Origin: a bacterium
GTDB lineage: Bacteria; Actinomycetota; Acidimicrobiia; Spongiisociales; Spongiisociaceae
Length of the DNA stretch: 64,000 nucleotides
Reading direction: 5' to 3'
NCBI GenBank assembly: GCA_028820935.1
Contig: JAPPHZ010000018.1
Span: forward strand, 1-64,000
Shown here: positions 55,419-64,000 of the stretch, in pieces
Layout: the number at the start of each line of letters is the position of its first letter
How positions within the stretch are numbered: the stretch's first letter is position 1
Notes under the pieces: generated by a model
Databases searched by the model: none
What the model was told of the DNA's origin: nothing
What the model saw: only the letters and a program-made list of their open reading frames with translations
Translations under genes and position numbers: made by a program

Positions 55419-57212
55419 TCAGAGGGGCAGCCATTTGACCGCCATCAGCCATACGTAGATTCCGATGACGGCGAACCCGATACCGACCGTGGTGGTTTGT
55501 TCCACCCTGGGGTTGTGCTTCGCGTCTGTCTTGACGGTTCGGAACATGACCTTCCCGGCGCCTGTGATGAGGGGAAGGTCACGTTCGGAGCGTCGGTCGA
55601 ACAGGTGAACGGTCATGAACGTGACAGCCGACGCCAAGAGCATCGACAGCACATCGTTCACCAGCGCGGGCCACGCCTGCGTTTCGGTGCGGGCGAACAC
55701 GGCCATACCCGCCACCAGGAACGCCAGCATGACCAGCACGATCAGCTCGGCCAGGTTCCGGCCCTTCTGTTTGCTGTTCACCAGCGTGTCCAGGTTCCCT
55801 TGCATCTCCGCCGCCTCGGAACGGTCCAACCCGGCTTGTTCGATCTGGTCGGTCACATAGTGGTAAGCGTGTTCGAGTTCGCCGATGTTCCTGGTCGTGT
55901 CAATGGTCTGAACATGGTTCAGCAGGACGCGGCGGGTCTGTTTGTCGGCGGATAGCGCGTCGAGCCGCCGCCACAGCATGTAGGTTTGCTGTTCCTCGCT
56001 GGCGGTGCGGGCGGTCAGACGCGAAGTGCGGAACGACAGGATCAGAACGAACACCGTCGCGCCCGCGCCCAGCACGCCGTAATAGTCGCCGAATCCCGGG
56101 AACCATCCGTATCCGGGAATGTGGGTGAACCATTCGTCGCGCATATAAATGACGAACCCGAACCCCAACAGACTCAGCACAAGCCACTTGAACCCGGCCC
56201 GGTCCTCGGACCGGAAGTTGATCAGCGCACTTACCGCTATCACCGCCGCGGCGCCGACCCAGAGAAAGTCGGTACGGTACACCGTGATCGTAGCGAAGGC
56301 CGCCAACCAGACCAGCGACAGGACCGGCCGCAGGTACTGCATGGCGTTCACACCCAGATTCGTCGCTTCCAGGTTTGCGTAACGGAAAGCGATGTTTCCC
56401 AACGCACTTACTATCCCGATAGCGATCAACCAGACGACCGGGGTTGACACGAAACCGCCCAGATGTGTGCCAGGTCCTGTATCGCCTGGGAAGACGGTCA
56501 GACCGATTAGAAGGCCGCTTAGTATGCTGGCCACACTTGTTACTATCGAAACAGCTAGTACACAGGCTAATTCATCCCTCTGAGTATCAGATATATCTGA
56601 CATGCTCTTGCATCTATCATGATACAGTTCTATCCCTAACCTAAACCTAAAAGATATCCAGGAGCCACAGACCGCGCTCGCCGCGGCTAGCAGCACACCC
56701 CACAGGAGACGCCAACCTCCCTCGGTTGTGATACCACCGGCCTGCGAAAACGTAACGAGCGCAACCCCGGCCATAGCAATACTGAGTAGCAGCCAATGCT
56801 GCCCAGTCATCCGCTGGTACCGGGGGTCGTGTTGCTTCCGATAAGCGACGAAGAGAATAAGCCAGCCACCCGTAATGACCGTCACTAATGCGGTGTCCAG
56901 GAACAGAGTGGCACCCACGAAGGCTGCCAAATTGAAGCCGTTGAGCATTGCCAGTACACCGTCACGTGTAGGAAGTCGGCGAAGAATCCAGGCCCAAAAG
57001 TCGCTTCGTATGACGAGCCCGGGATGAGTCCAGATCAGATAGACGAGCCAAACCAGAGACACTGTGGAGTAAACCCAGAATTGGAACACGAAAGGCCCGA
57101 CCGTGCCGCCTACAAGGGCCACTGCGAGCGGAGTCCACGAGTTCAAGAACACCGAAACGCCCATCCACGACGCCGCCCTCGTGTCCGGTTTCAGCCGCGC
57201 AGTGTCGGTCAT
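55419..57212 (-). CDS. Large DMT/EamA-like membrane protein with extra C-terminal module
   Basis: The 597-residue product starts at ATG 57212 with GGAGAGG upstream. About ten membrane helices (residues about 15-360) have the repeated layout of drug/metabolite transporters, including LNGFNLAAFVGATLFLDTALVTVITGGW and ALGNIAFRYANLEATNLGVN. A further helix pair, a charged helical cytoplasmic segment (about 405-490) with HVQTIDTTRNIGELEHAYHY, and two more C-terminal helices follow. No substrate can be named. The N-terminal half is lower in G+C than its surroundings, suggesting acquisition. Confidence 0.7.
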   Translation of the reverse strand: MTDTARLKPDTRAASWMGVSVFLNSWTPLAVALVGGTVGPFVFQFWVYSTVSLVWLVYLIWTHPGLVIRSDFWAWILRRLPTRDGVLAMLNGFNLAAFVGATLFLDTALVTVITGGWLILFVAYRKQHDPRYQRMTGQHWLLLSIAMAGVALVTFSQAGGITTEGGWRLLWGVLLAAASAVCGSWISFRFRLGIELYHDRCKSMSDISDTQRDELACVLAVSIVTSVASILSGLLIGLTVFPGDTGPGTHLGGFVSTPVVWLIAIGIVSALGNIAFRYANLEATNLGVNAMQYLRPVLSLVWLAAFATITVYRTDFLWVGAAAVIAVSALINFRSEDRAGFKWLVLSLLGFGFVIYMRDEWFTHIPGYGWFPGFGDYYGVLGAGATVFVLILSFRTSRLTARTASEEQQTYMLWRRLDALSADKQTRRVLLNHVQTIDTTRNIGELEHAYHYVTDQIEQAGLDRSEAAEMQGNLDTLVNSKQKGRNLAELIVLVMLAFLVAGMAVFARTETQAWPALVNDVLSMLLASAVTFMTVHLFDRRSERDLPLITGAGKVMFRTVKTDAKHNPRVEQTTTVGIGFAVIGIYVWLMAVKWLPL

Positions 57213-57757
57213 GCAACGCCTCTCCGGGTACGACCGTCGGCACCGTGTACCAACATGGCGAGGATAGAACACGATACCGGGACCGGCCGGCGCTTGGCCC
57301 GGCGGGGCTTGCGGCGCGCCACCATCGGCCGGCGGCGAACGGCTCAGCCTCGATCACATCGAGGGCGACCGGGCCGGGTTCACCGCCTCCGGCTTAGCAT
57401 CCGTAGCGGGTGCGGGGGGCTGTGCCCTGGCCAGCGGGGTCAGAGACGGGCGGGGTCGGGATGGACGTTCACGGACCAGGCCGCGGAACGGCGGCCGTGG
57501 CTGCGGGTGGATGGCGCGGGCATGTGCGGGAATGTGGAAGTCCCCCCCCACTGATAATGTGGAAGTCCCCGTCGGAATGGTCCTATCACCGCAGGTCAGG
57601 GATGGTGGGGAACATGCCACTACATCTCTTCGGGGGCCGCGGAGTTTCGTCCGGCACGGCGGTGGAGCGGAGCGCCGTTGCCGGAGCTATGGACGCCCCC
57701 ACAGATTGTGCTGCTACCGTCTCCTCCGCCCCACCCGGCCCTTTTCCTGAGGTGTAG
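57213..57757. other. Gap with possible insertion-sequence remnant
   Basis: AATGTGGAAGTCCCC occurs twice, at 57531-57545 and 57556-57570 (25-bp period), with ACTGAT between. Such tandem terminal sites resemble the ends of IS21-type elements, but no istA/istB gene remains. Reading frames on either strand are Pro/Arg/Gly-rich and unsupported. The last 50 bases carry the ribosome-binding site (GAGGT) of the next gene. Confidence 0.4.
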
Positions 57758-58951
57758 ATGACCGGGGACAGACACTTCTACGTCGAGTTGTTCGGCTCGG
57801 TCCGGTTGAGTTCGTTCCGACAGTGCCAATCGCCCTTCGCCGACCGGTACGTGACGGATCGGACCGTCTTCGGCATGTACTGCGATCGCCTGTATCCCCT
57901 CAAGGCGTACCCTGACGAGGACCCCGTTCCCCAGTACTGGAAGTTGCGGAACGGGGTGATGCTGTACGACGTCCCCGAAAAGCCCCTCGAGATCATCGGT
58001 CCGGATGCCGCCAGGATGCTCGAGAGGGTCCTCACCTGCAGGGTCGGAACGCTTGCAGTGGGTCGGGCTCGGTACGGAATTGCCTGCAATGAGGACGGCA
58101 CCGTTCTGATGGACGGCGTGATCATGCGCCTTGGGCCGGATCGCTTCTGGTATGTGAAGGCGAACGGTGAATTCGAGGGTTGGCTCACGGCCCACGCCAT
58201 GGGGCTCGATGCCGAGGTCTCCGATCCGGACTCGAGAGTCCTCCAGATTCAGGGACCGAAGTCGCTCGACGTGCTGGACGCGGCGATCGGCGGTGGACTA
58301 TCGACCGACTTCAGGTACTTCCACGCCGGATTCTTCGAAATCGGAGGACAGACACTGTGGGTGTCCCGGACCGGATGGACGGGCGAGGCGGGGATCGAGA
58401 TCTACTGCAACAGCGGTCCGGAGGCGACGGATCATGACGCCCTCTGGGATCATCTGCTCGCCTGCGGTGAGCCCTCCGGCATGGAGTTCAGCTCGTCCTC
58501 ATCGATGGGAATACGGCGCATCGAAGCCGGCATCCTGGACAACGGTACCGACATCGAGCCGGACCTGACCCCGTTCGGCGCCGGCCTCGGAAACTTCGTC
58601 GCGCTCGAAAAGGGGGGCTTCATCGGACGTTCCGCGCTGGCAAAGGCTGATCGCAGCCAACTCCTGTTCGGCCTGGTCTGCGCCACCGCCGCGCCGGACG
58701 CCGGCAGGCAGGTGCACTTCGAGGACGGCCCGGTCGGGCACATCACGATCGGCACCTGGTCGCCCGCGCTGGATGCTGGCGTCGGCTACGTGCGCTTCGA
58801 TCGGCCCCTGCAGGGCGGCGACTGGCTGGGCAAGACCGTCTCCTTGCTCAACCACGAAGGAACTCCTCATCGGGCGACCGTTGACACCCTGCCGTTCGTC
58901 GACAAGGAGAAGCGGTTGCCCCGCGTCGAGTGGAGTGGCAGACGGTCCTAG
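57758..58951 (+). CDS. GcvT-fold folate-dependent demethylase, DmdA-like
   Basis: The 397-residue product has the aminomethyltransferase fold. VRLSSFRQCQSPFADR, PQYWKLRNGVMLYDV, PLEIIGPDAARMLERVL, YGIACNEDGTVLMDGVI and LQIQGPKSLDVL resemble the DMSP-demethylase (DmdA) branch more than glycine-cleavage GcvT. No gcvP/gcvH is nearby, so a methyl transfer to tetrahydrofolate from a small methylated compound is likelier than glycine cleavage. The substrate is not determined. The ATG at 57758 has GAGGT just upstream. Confidence 0.8.
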   Translation: MTGDRHFYVELFGSVRLSSFRQCQSPFADRYVTDRTVFGMYCDRLYPLKAYPDEDPVPQYWKLRNGVMLYDVPEKPLEIIGPDAARMLERVLTCRVGTLAVGRARYGIACNEDGTVLMDGVIMRLGPDRFWYVKANGEFEGWLTAHAMGLDAEVSDPDSRVLQIQGPKSLDVLDAAIGGGLSTDFRYFHAGFFEIGGQTLWVSRTGWTGEAGIEIYCNSGPEATDHDALWDHLLACGEPSGMEFSSSSSMGIRRIEAGILDNGTDIEPDLTPFGAGLGNFVALEKGGFIGRSALAKADRSQLLFGLVCATAAPDAGRQVHFEDGPVGHITIGTWSPALDAGVGYVRFDRPLQGGDWLGKTVSLLNHEGTPHRATVDTLPFVDKEKRLPRVEWSGRRS

Positions 58952-58974
58952 GAATAGGGCGTTCCCCGGTCCGG

Positions 58975-59005
58975 TTGACGCGTGCCGGCCGATACCTGGT
59001 ATCTT
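58975..59005 (+). promoter_or_regulatory. Promoter of tRNA-Gln
   Basis: TTGACG (58975-58980) and TATCTT (59000-59005) are separated by 19 bp, ending 10 nt before the tRNA. The -35 is one of the best in the window. Confidence 0.55.
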
Positions 59006-59015
59006 GCGGGCCTGA

Positions 59016-59087
59016 TCGGGAGTGGTGTAATCGGCAGCACGACAGGTTCTGGCCCTGTTAGTAGGGGTTCGAGTCCTCTCTCCCGAG
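59016..59087 (+). tRNA. tRNA-Gln (anticodon CUG)
   Basis: The acceptor TCGGGAG pairs with CTCCCGA, with discriminator G. The anticodon stem is ACAGG/CCTGT with loop TTCTGGC (anticodon CTG), and the T-arm is AGGGG-TTCGAGT-CCTCT. CCA is not encoded. With GatCAB and GluRS present it is probably charged by the indirect route. Confidence 0.92.
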
Positions 59088-59114
59088 CGGTTGGTATCAT
59101 TCGCCACGCGCAGT

Positions 59115-59187
59115 GGCCCCGTCGTCTAGGGGCCTAGGACACCGCCCTCTCAAGGCGGAGACGCCAGTTCAAATCTGGTCGGGGCTG
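59115..59187 (+). tRNA. tRNA-Glu (anticodon CUC)
   Basis: The acceptor GGCCCCG pairs with CGGGGCT (last pair G-U), with discriminator G. The anticodon stem is CCGCC/GGCGG with loop CTCTCAA (anticodon CTC), and the T-arm is GCCAG-TTCAAAT-CTGGT. It follows tRNA-Gln by 27 bp and is probably co-transcribed. Confidence 0.92.
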
Positions 59188-59196
59188 CGATAGAAC

Positions 59197-59247
59197 GACC
59201 CGGTCGGATCCGTCACCGTTGGTGAAGGGCTCCGGTCGGGTCTTTCC
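59197..59247 (+). terminator. Likely terminator of the tRNA-Gln/tRNA-Glu unit
   Basis: GACCCGGTCGGA (59197-59208) nearly complements TCCGGTCGGGTC (59231-59242). Inside, TCACC-GTT-GGTGA forms a perfect inner stem. TTTCC follows the outer stem. Confidence 0.5.
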
Positions 59248-59372
59248 AATTTGGGCGATAGGGCGGCCTTCGCGAGTGCGAGTGGGGTGTGCGTCCGACC
59301 ATGAGCCTTGCCTCGGACACGGGATGCCCGGTCCCATGACCCTCCCCGAAGGAGGACATGGGGGCACTGCTC

Positions 59373-62300
59373 CTACTGTTCCGAGCTGACGTGGGCCTGA
59401 CCGGCTTCGCAGAACGTCAGGAAGTCGCAGGAGCGGCAGGCGGGGGAGGGGACGGTCTGGAATCGCTCCGACCGGATGCCGTCGACCAGCTCCGTCACCC
59501 GCTGCTCGGCTCGCTCCATCCAGGCGCCGTCCGCTTCCTGGCTCACCACGTCGAGTCCGTCGCCGAGGTAGACGAAGGACACTTTCAGTGACTCCGGTGG
59601 GGCGGCACCCAGACCGGATTGGCGCGCCGCCAGCGCGTAGGCCTGCAGCTGGACCTCGCTCGAGGGCCGGTGGGAACGCCGGCCTGACTTGAAGTCGACT
59701 ATCTCCCAGCGGTCCGCGCCCTCACCGTAGACGGCGTCGATCCGGCCTCTGATCCGGACCGACTCGGACATCCGGAGCTCGAACGGCGCCTCGACGTGGA
59801 CGGGGATACGGTCGGCGTAGGGCGACTCCAGGAAGGCGTCCCAGCCGGAGTGCCCGCCTTGGGACGATGCCGCGTCCTCATCGGCGGTGCGGTCGTACAG
59901 CTGAGGTTCGAGGTCGTCGAAGGGGACCAAACCCCGGTTGTGCAGCTCGATGCGGCGATGCAGTTCGAGGCCGCGGCGAGCAGCAGGTCCCGGCCGGCGG
60001 GGAAGCCGGTCCACCTCGGACCAGTAGTACCGCTTCGGGCAGTCGGCATAGGTGACCAGGCCCGTCACGCTGATGACGGTCGGCTCCGGTTCGGGATCGT
60101 GTCCGGCGGGATCGGTGAGGGACAGCAGTACCTCTTGGAACTCCTCCACAGCCTGATCGTAGAGGTCTCTCACCCCGAGCCGGCCGGCCCGGCGGGCCGC
60201 CCAATCCGGGTCGGAGCCGATCGCGTGAAGCGCGCTCTCCCAGGTGGTCCCCAGCACCGGGTCCGGCCCGGCCTCCGGGATCGGGAACCTCAGGCTGTCG
60301 GGTCGGGGCGGTGGCTCCGGGATCCACTGATCTATCGTCACATGCTCCAGGCGGCGGGCGGTGTCGATGAGATCCCCGGGTCGGGAGGGGCGTTTGAGAG
60401 GCTCCGGTGAGCCGTACCAGTGGGCCCCGCTCAGGTAGAGGTGTTGCTCGGCACGGGTCACCGCCACATAGGCCAGGCGCCACTCCTGGTCGTAGTGCCG
60501 CCGGCGGAGCCAGTCCCGGCGAACCCGGTCGTCGAGCGCCGGGTCGAGGTTGGCGCGGAACTCGGGATCGATACGGAGGTGGGAAGGAACCGATGAGTCG
60601 ATCCTGGACGGGTCGGCATACGCCCGGGGCCGGGCCGGGAAGTTGGTCTCGTACAGCGCGGGAAGGAATACGGCTTGCCATTCCAGCCCCTTCGCCCGGT
60701 GGACCGTGGAGAGCGTGACCGCTTCCTCGTCGGCGAGCCGGGCGGTGTCCAGCCCGTCGCCCGGATCGTTCCCGATCATCTCCAGATGGTCCAGGAACGC
60801 CCGCAGCGAGTAGGACCCCTCGAGGGGTTGCCAGTGCTCGGTGAAGTCGAGGAAGCGGTGCACGTTGAGACGGGCGGAGATGTCGGAGGGGCCGGGCATG
60901 GCCTCGATGTCCTGCCAAGCCCCGGTCCTGGCCAGGACCGATCGAGCCAGCTCGGACGGCCCTGCGCCCTGGGCCTCGACGACGAGTGACCGGTAGATGT
61001 CCCGGAAGCGCTCCAGGCGGCTCCTGGTGTCAGCGAGCAGTTCCAGCGAATCGAGTTGCTCCAGTGCCTCTGCGAGGATGAACCACATGCCGTCGCTGTT
61101 GCGGTTCCGGGAGGCCACCCAGCGGGCGAGGGGTACCAGGTCGCCCAGACCCAGGCGGTAGCCGGTGCCCATCAGGATCCGCACCAGGGCCGGGCTGTCG
61201 GCCGGGTCGTCCAGCAGGCGGAGCCACGCGTGCAACTCGACCACCTCCGGGACCTTGAGCAGGCCGCCCAGATCGGTGACCTGGAGGGGAACGTCATGTT
61301 CCTCGAGGGCCTGGCGCACCAACTCGATGTTGGCGTTACGGCGGAACAGCACCGCCATCTCCGACCATGCCATGCCGGATTCGTGGAGGCGCCGCAGCTC
61401 CCGGGCGGTTTCCTCGGCCTCCTCCCGCGCGTCGCCGAACCAGGACACCTGTACCGAGCCGGGGGGCTTGCCCTCCAGGGCCTCGAGGTCATCGGCCGGG
61501 TCGGAGCCGGTGATCCGCGCCCTGACCCGGTTGGCCAGATCGAGGATGCGCTGCCCCGACCGGCGGTTCACCGACAACCGGAGAGTTTGCGACTCCGACC
61601 CGTCGGCTTCCCGGAAGCTGGTGGGGAAGTATCCGAAGTTGGCCGGGCTGGCGCCCCGCCACTCGTAGATGGTCTGGTCGAGGTCGCCTACCGCGGTCAC
61701 GGCCCCGCCGGTCCCGAAGAGGGTCGAGAAGAGTTCTCGCTGGGCCGGGTTGGTGTCCTGGTACTCGTCCAGCAGGACGCACCGGTACTGCGATCGGACC
61801 CGATCCAATATGCCGCGGTGGTCGGGGTTCCGTACCAACTCCACGGCGAGCCGGGTGAGGTCACCGAAATCCCGCACCCCCAACTCCCTTTTTTCCTCCT
61901 CGAACTTGACGAGGGTGGTGGCCAGTTCGGCCCGGCGGGCGCCGACCTCGTCCTCCGGATCAGAAGCGAGGACGTCCTCAGGACGGAGCAGGTTGTCCGA
62001 CAACTCTCCGGCCAGTTCGACCAGCTTTCGCACCACGGTCGGCACGTGGGTGGCGTCCACGAGCCGGAAAGGGGTGGAGAGGACGCATCGGTGGAGGATC
62101 TGGCGGCCGGCTGCCGGGGTGATGATGCGGGTGCCCCGATCCATACCGACCAGCGCCCCGTAGGTACCGAGCAGGTGGGCGGCGAACCCGTGGTACGTGA
62201 AGACGTCGATCGCCTGCTCCGGTCGCATCCCGCGTATGGATGGGAGTTCGGGGGCCGACCGGATCCGTCCTGCCAGCTCGGCGGCGGCCTTGTTGGTGAA

Positions 62301-62468
62301 GGTCACTCCGAGAATCTGTTCCGGCCGGACGCCGTAACGCTCCATGAGAGCGGTCATCCGGCGGACCAGGGTGAAGGTCTTGCCCGTGCCGGCCCCGGCG
62401 GTCACGCGGAGGGGTCGCATTCCGTAGTCGATGACCGCCTGTTGCTGGGCCGAAGGGCGGTGCCTCAT
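59373..62468 (-). CDS. adnB: AdnB-like helicase-nuclease subunit
   Basis: The 1031-residue product combines a UvrD-type SF1A helicase and a C-terminal RecB-like nuclease. It has Walker A TAGAGTGKT (about 23-31), GVTFTNKAAAE, DEYQDTNPAQ, GDLDQTIYEWRG and LSTVHRAKGLEWQAVFLP. The nuclease has GRIDAVYGEG and VDFKSG, and Cys residues for a 4Fe-4S cluster in YADCPKRYYW and CRSCDFLTFC. ATG 62468 overlaps the upstream gene's stop (ATGA). Tandem motor-nuclease genes like this form AdnAB, the actinobacterial double-strand-break resection enzyme. Confidence 0.85.
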   Translation of the reverse strand: MRHRPSAQQQAVIDYGMRPLRVTAGAGTGKTFTLVRRMTALMERYGVRPEQILGVTFTNKAAAELAGRIRSAPELPSIRGMRPEQAIDVFTYHGFAAHLLGTYGALVGMDRGTRIITPAAGRQILHRCVLSTPFRLVDATHVPTVVRKLVELAGELSDNLLRPEDVLASDPEDEVGARRAELATTLVKFEEEKRELGVRDFGDLTRLAVELVRNPDHRGILDRVRSQYRCVLLDEYQDTNPAQRELFSTLFGTGGAVTAVGDLDQTIYEWRGASPANFGYFPTSFREADGSESQTLRLSVNRRSGQRILDLANRVRARITGSDPADDLEALEGKPPGSVQVSWFGDAREEAEETARELRRLHESGMAWSEMAVLFRRNANIELVRQALEEHDVPLQVTDLGGLLKVPEVVELHAWLRLLDDPADSPALVRILMGTGYRLGLGDLVPLARWVASRNRNSDGMWFILAEALEQLDSLELLADTRSRLERFRDIYRSLVVEAQGAGPSELARSVLARTGAWQDIEAMPGPSDISARLNVHRFLDFTEHWQPLEGSYSLRAFLDHLEMIGNDPGDGLDTARLADEEAVTLSTVHRAKGLEWQAVFLPALYETNFPARPRAYADPSRIDSSVPSHLRIDPEFRANLDPALDDRVRRDWLRRRHYDQEWRLAYVAVTRAEQHLYLSGAHWYGSPEPLKRPSRPGDLIDTARRLEHVTIDQWIPEPPPRPDSLRFPIPEAGPDPVLGTTWESALHAIGSDPDWAARRAGRLGVRDLYDQAVEEFQEVLLSLTDPAGHDPEPEPTVISVTGLVTYADCPKRYYWSEVDRLPRRPGPAARRGLELHRRIELHNRGLVPFDDLEPQLYDRTADEDAASSQGGHSGWDAFLESPYADRIPVHVEAPFELRMSESVRIRGRIDAVYGEGADRWEIVDFKSGRRSHRPSSEVQLQAYALAARQSGLGAAPPESLKVSFVYLGDGLDVVSQEADGAWMERAEQRVTELVDGIRSERFQTVPSPACRSCDFLTFCEAGQAHVSSEQ

Positions 62469-64000
62469 CGGCGGTAGGCCTCCTGGCCCTCTGCCCACGC
62501 CGGACAGACCAGCCTCACGTCGCAGCTGCCGCAGGCCCGGCCCGGCCGGGGCTCCCAGTCCTCCTGGTGGATCAGGCGGGCGATTTCCTGGAGGCGCCGC
62601 CTGGTCTCCGCCTCCCGGTCCGGGCCGAACCTGCGCACCGTGACCTTCCTGGCGGGAGCGTGCGGGAACCAGAACTCGGCGCCGGTTACCGGCCCATGCT
62701 CGGCTATCGCCGGGTCGGCGTTGGAGGCCAGGTAGTAGAAGCCGAGCTGGAGGGAGTCGCGGGCCTCCTCGTTGGTGGGTGCCGCCTTGCCGGTCTTGTA
62801 GTCGACCACCCGCAGCGTGTTGTCGGGATTCCGCTCGATCCGGTCTATCCGGCCCCGCCAGGTCGTCCCTCCCAGTTCCAGCCTCACCGGGTACTCCAGC
62901 AAGACCGGGCTGCCGGCGGGCTGCGGCCAGCCGGCGTAGAGCTTCTCCAGCAACTCCTGAGCCCGCCGCCGCCAGGCGTATCGCAGTGACTCGGTTCCGA
63001 AGTCGTGCCGTCCGATGTGGGAGTCCAGGAGGGCCAAGGCCTCATCGACGGTGGACCGGCGGTCCTCTCGTGCCGCCTGCCGCTCGGCGTGTTCGAGCAC
63101 CGCGTGGATGACGGCGCCAAAGGTGAGGTGGGGGCTGTCTTCGGCGCCTACCTCGAGCAGCCGTCCCAGGGCGAACTGCCGGGGACATCTGTCGTAGCCC
63201 AGGGCATCACTGGGGGACAGCCGTCTCCGGCCGCGGATGAGGCCCTGGTCGGCGTCCTCCCGGCGTACGGCTGCGTAGCTATGCGGGGTGCGGATGCCGG
63301 GGCACGAGGTGGTGGCCAGCACCGTCGCGGCGGCGAGACGTCGATGGTCGGGCTCGGCGGGGTCGACCAGGACGCGCCTCAACCAGGTCTCCGCCTCTCG
63401 AGGAGTGACGGGCCTGACCGGAGCGGGATCGGCGCCCGCCACGTCCACTCCCGGGCCTTGGATCATCTCCAGGAACCGGCTGGGACGGTGGTGGGCCTCG
63501 CCGGAGCCGGCGTTGGTCGCGGTCAGCACGACGCGCCGGCACGCCCGGGTCATACCGGTGTAGAGAAGGCGGGTCTCCTCCTGCAGGCGTCGGGTGTTCG
63601 ACGGGTCGGGCGCCGCCCCGGATCGGATCGGGGGGGCGGAGGAGCGTGGGGGATCGAGGTGCTCGACCTGGAGCAGCGATCGGTGGCGGCTCAGGTCGGG
63701 CAGCACCCCCTCGACCGCATCGGCGATGAACACCACGTCGAACTCGAGGCCCTTCGTCTGGTGGATGGTGGTCAGGACCATCCGATCCTCGCCGGGATCG
63801 CGGTAACTGAGCAACGGGCTGGCCTCGAAGTCATCGGACTCGACCAGGCGGATGTAGTCGATCAGGGTGATGCTCGGATCGCGGTCGGCCACCCTGGCCA
63901 GGGCCTGGGAAAGGCTCGCCCAGGCCGCCCGGAAGTCGCCGCGCGCCGGATCGTTCACGAAGGGCTCCAGCTGCGGGAGTCGGGTCCAGGCATGCCAGAA
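62465..64000 (-). CDS. adnA: AdnA-like helicase-nuclease subunit (5' end outside window)
   Basis: This is the C-terminal 511 residues of a second UvrD/RecB-type protein, open at the window edge. It shows the late helicase motifs TTIHQTKGLEFDVVFIAD and EETRLLYTGMTRACRRVVL. A nuclease domain has GRIDRIERN, VVDYKTGKA and cluster cysteines in YDRCPRQFA and CGSCDVRLVCP. It precedes and overlaps adnB in the AdnA-AdnB order. Whether its motor motifs I-III are intact cannot be seen here. Confidence 0.8.
   Translation of the reverse strand, partial: FWHAWTRLPQLEPFVNDPARGDFRAAWASLSQALARVADRDPSITLIDYIRLVESDDFEASPLLSYRDPGEDRMVLTTIHQTKGLEFDVVFIADAVEGVLPDLSRHRSLLQVEHLDPPRSSAPPIRSGAAPDPSNTRRLQEETRLLYTGMTRACRRVVLTATNAGSGEAHHRPSRFLEMIQGPGVDVAGADPAPVRPVTPREAETWLRRVLVDPAEPDHRRLAAATVLATTSCPGIRTPHSYAAVRREDADQGLIRGRRRLSPSDALGYDRCPRQFALGRLLEVGAEDSPHLTFGAVIHAVLEHAERQAAREDRRSTVDEALALLDSHIGRHDFGTESLRYAWRRRAQELLEKLYAGWPQPAGSPVLLEYPVRLELGGTTWRGRIDRIERNPDNTLRVVDYKTGKAAPTNEEARDSLQLGFYYLASNADPAIAEHGPVTGAEFWFPHAPARKVTVRRFGPDREAETRRRLQEIARLIHQEDWEPRPGRACGSCDVRLVCPAWAEGQEAYRR

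Noticed and set aside
55182-55955. Plus-strand frame overlapping the DMT-like gene
   Set aside because: It runs antisense through the well-supported membrane protein and has no coding motifs.
57354-57620. 88-codon minus-strand frame in the gap before the DmdA-like gene
   Set aside because: Pro/Arg-rich translation without domain or start signal; better explained as non-coding IS debris.

Overview
This is a 64 kb piece of a high-GC (mostly about 65-70% G+C) chromosome. Gene content points to an actinomycete-type bacterium, probably an acidimicrobial lineage. It has an AdnAB-like helicase-nuclease pair, an F420/deazaflavin-type nitroreductase, a eukaryotic-type glutamine synthetase II, GatCAB amidotransferase, and many genes whose start codon lies about 7 nt after a TAnnnT -10 box (leaderless transcription). 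The lineage is inferred; no rRNA is present. I saw no CRISPR array, intact transposase or phage gene.

Layout. 0.3-8.2 kb: queA-tgt-yajC-secD-secF-apt-relA (queuosine tRNA modification, protein export, purine salvage, stringent response). 8.2-19.4 kb: a metallo-hydrolase, hisS-aspS-rarA, then alaS-ruvX-mltG-aroE and a prepilin peptidase. 19.5-21.3 kb: argS behind an unusual heptamer hairpin. 21.3-25.7 kb (minus): glcD-glcE-glcF plus a membrane protein (glycolate oxidation). 25.8-30.5 kb: a stand-alone Nfu N-terminal protein, three membrane-anchored proteins of unknown function, glutamine synthetase II, RidA and an IscA/ErpA-type carrier. 30.7-36.2 kb: mrp, iscS-mnmA and ligA. 36.2-42.6 kb: a small anchored protein, dapC-dapE, a small membrane protein and gatC-gatA-gatB. 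42.7-48.3 kb: pgpA, terC, ilvE, an unknown gene, a FAH-family hydrolase and gltX.

48.3-59.2 kb is more accessory in character: a VC1184-type PLP enzyme, a Ddn-type nitroreductase, a Rieske oxygenase, a fusion of a GPP34 (GOLPH3-like) domain to a cytochrome P450, a membrane protein, tRNA-Glu(UUC), a large DMT-like membrane protein of lower GC, a possible IS remnant, a DmdA/GcvT-like protein, tRNA-Gln(CUG) and tRNA-Glu(CUC). 59.4-64 kb (minus) holds the AdnB- and AdnA-like genes, the latter cut by the window edge.

Repeats and signals. A MITE-like element of about 165-177 bp with terminal repeats TGGTCTGTCTG/CAGACAGACCA flanked by CTAG occurs four times (1-132, 18514-18690, 44982-45148, 51388-51556). 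In the three complete copies one CTAG is the stop codon of the adjoining gene. A second small inverted-repeat element (8883-8985) also carries a gene's stop codon. PhoB-like 11-bp direct repeats precede the GPP34-P450 gene.

Functional links. GltX, GatCAB and the tRNA-Gln/tRNA-Glu genes fit indirect Gln-tRNA synthesis. IscS next to MnmA fits sulfur delivery for tRNA 2-thiolation. Mrp, the IscA-type carrier and the Nfu domain fit Fe-S assembly for clients such as GlcF and the AdnAB nuclease domains. The most unusual items are the GPP34-P450 fusion with its repeat-rich promoter, and the stop-codon-embedded mobile repeats.
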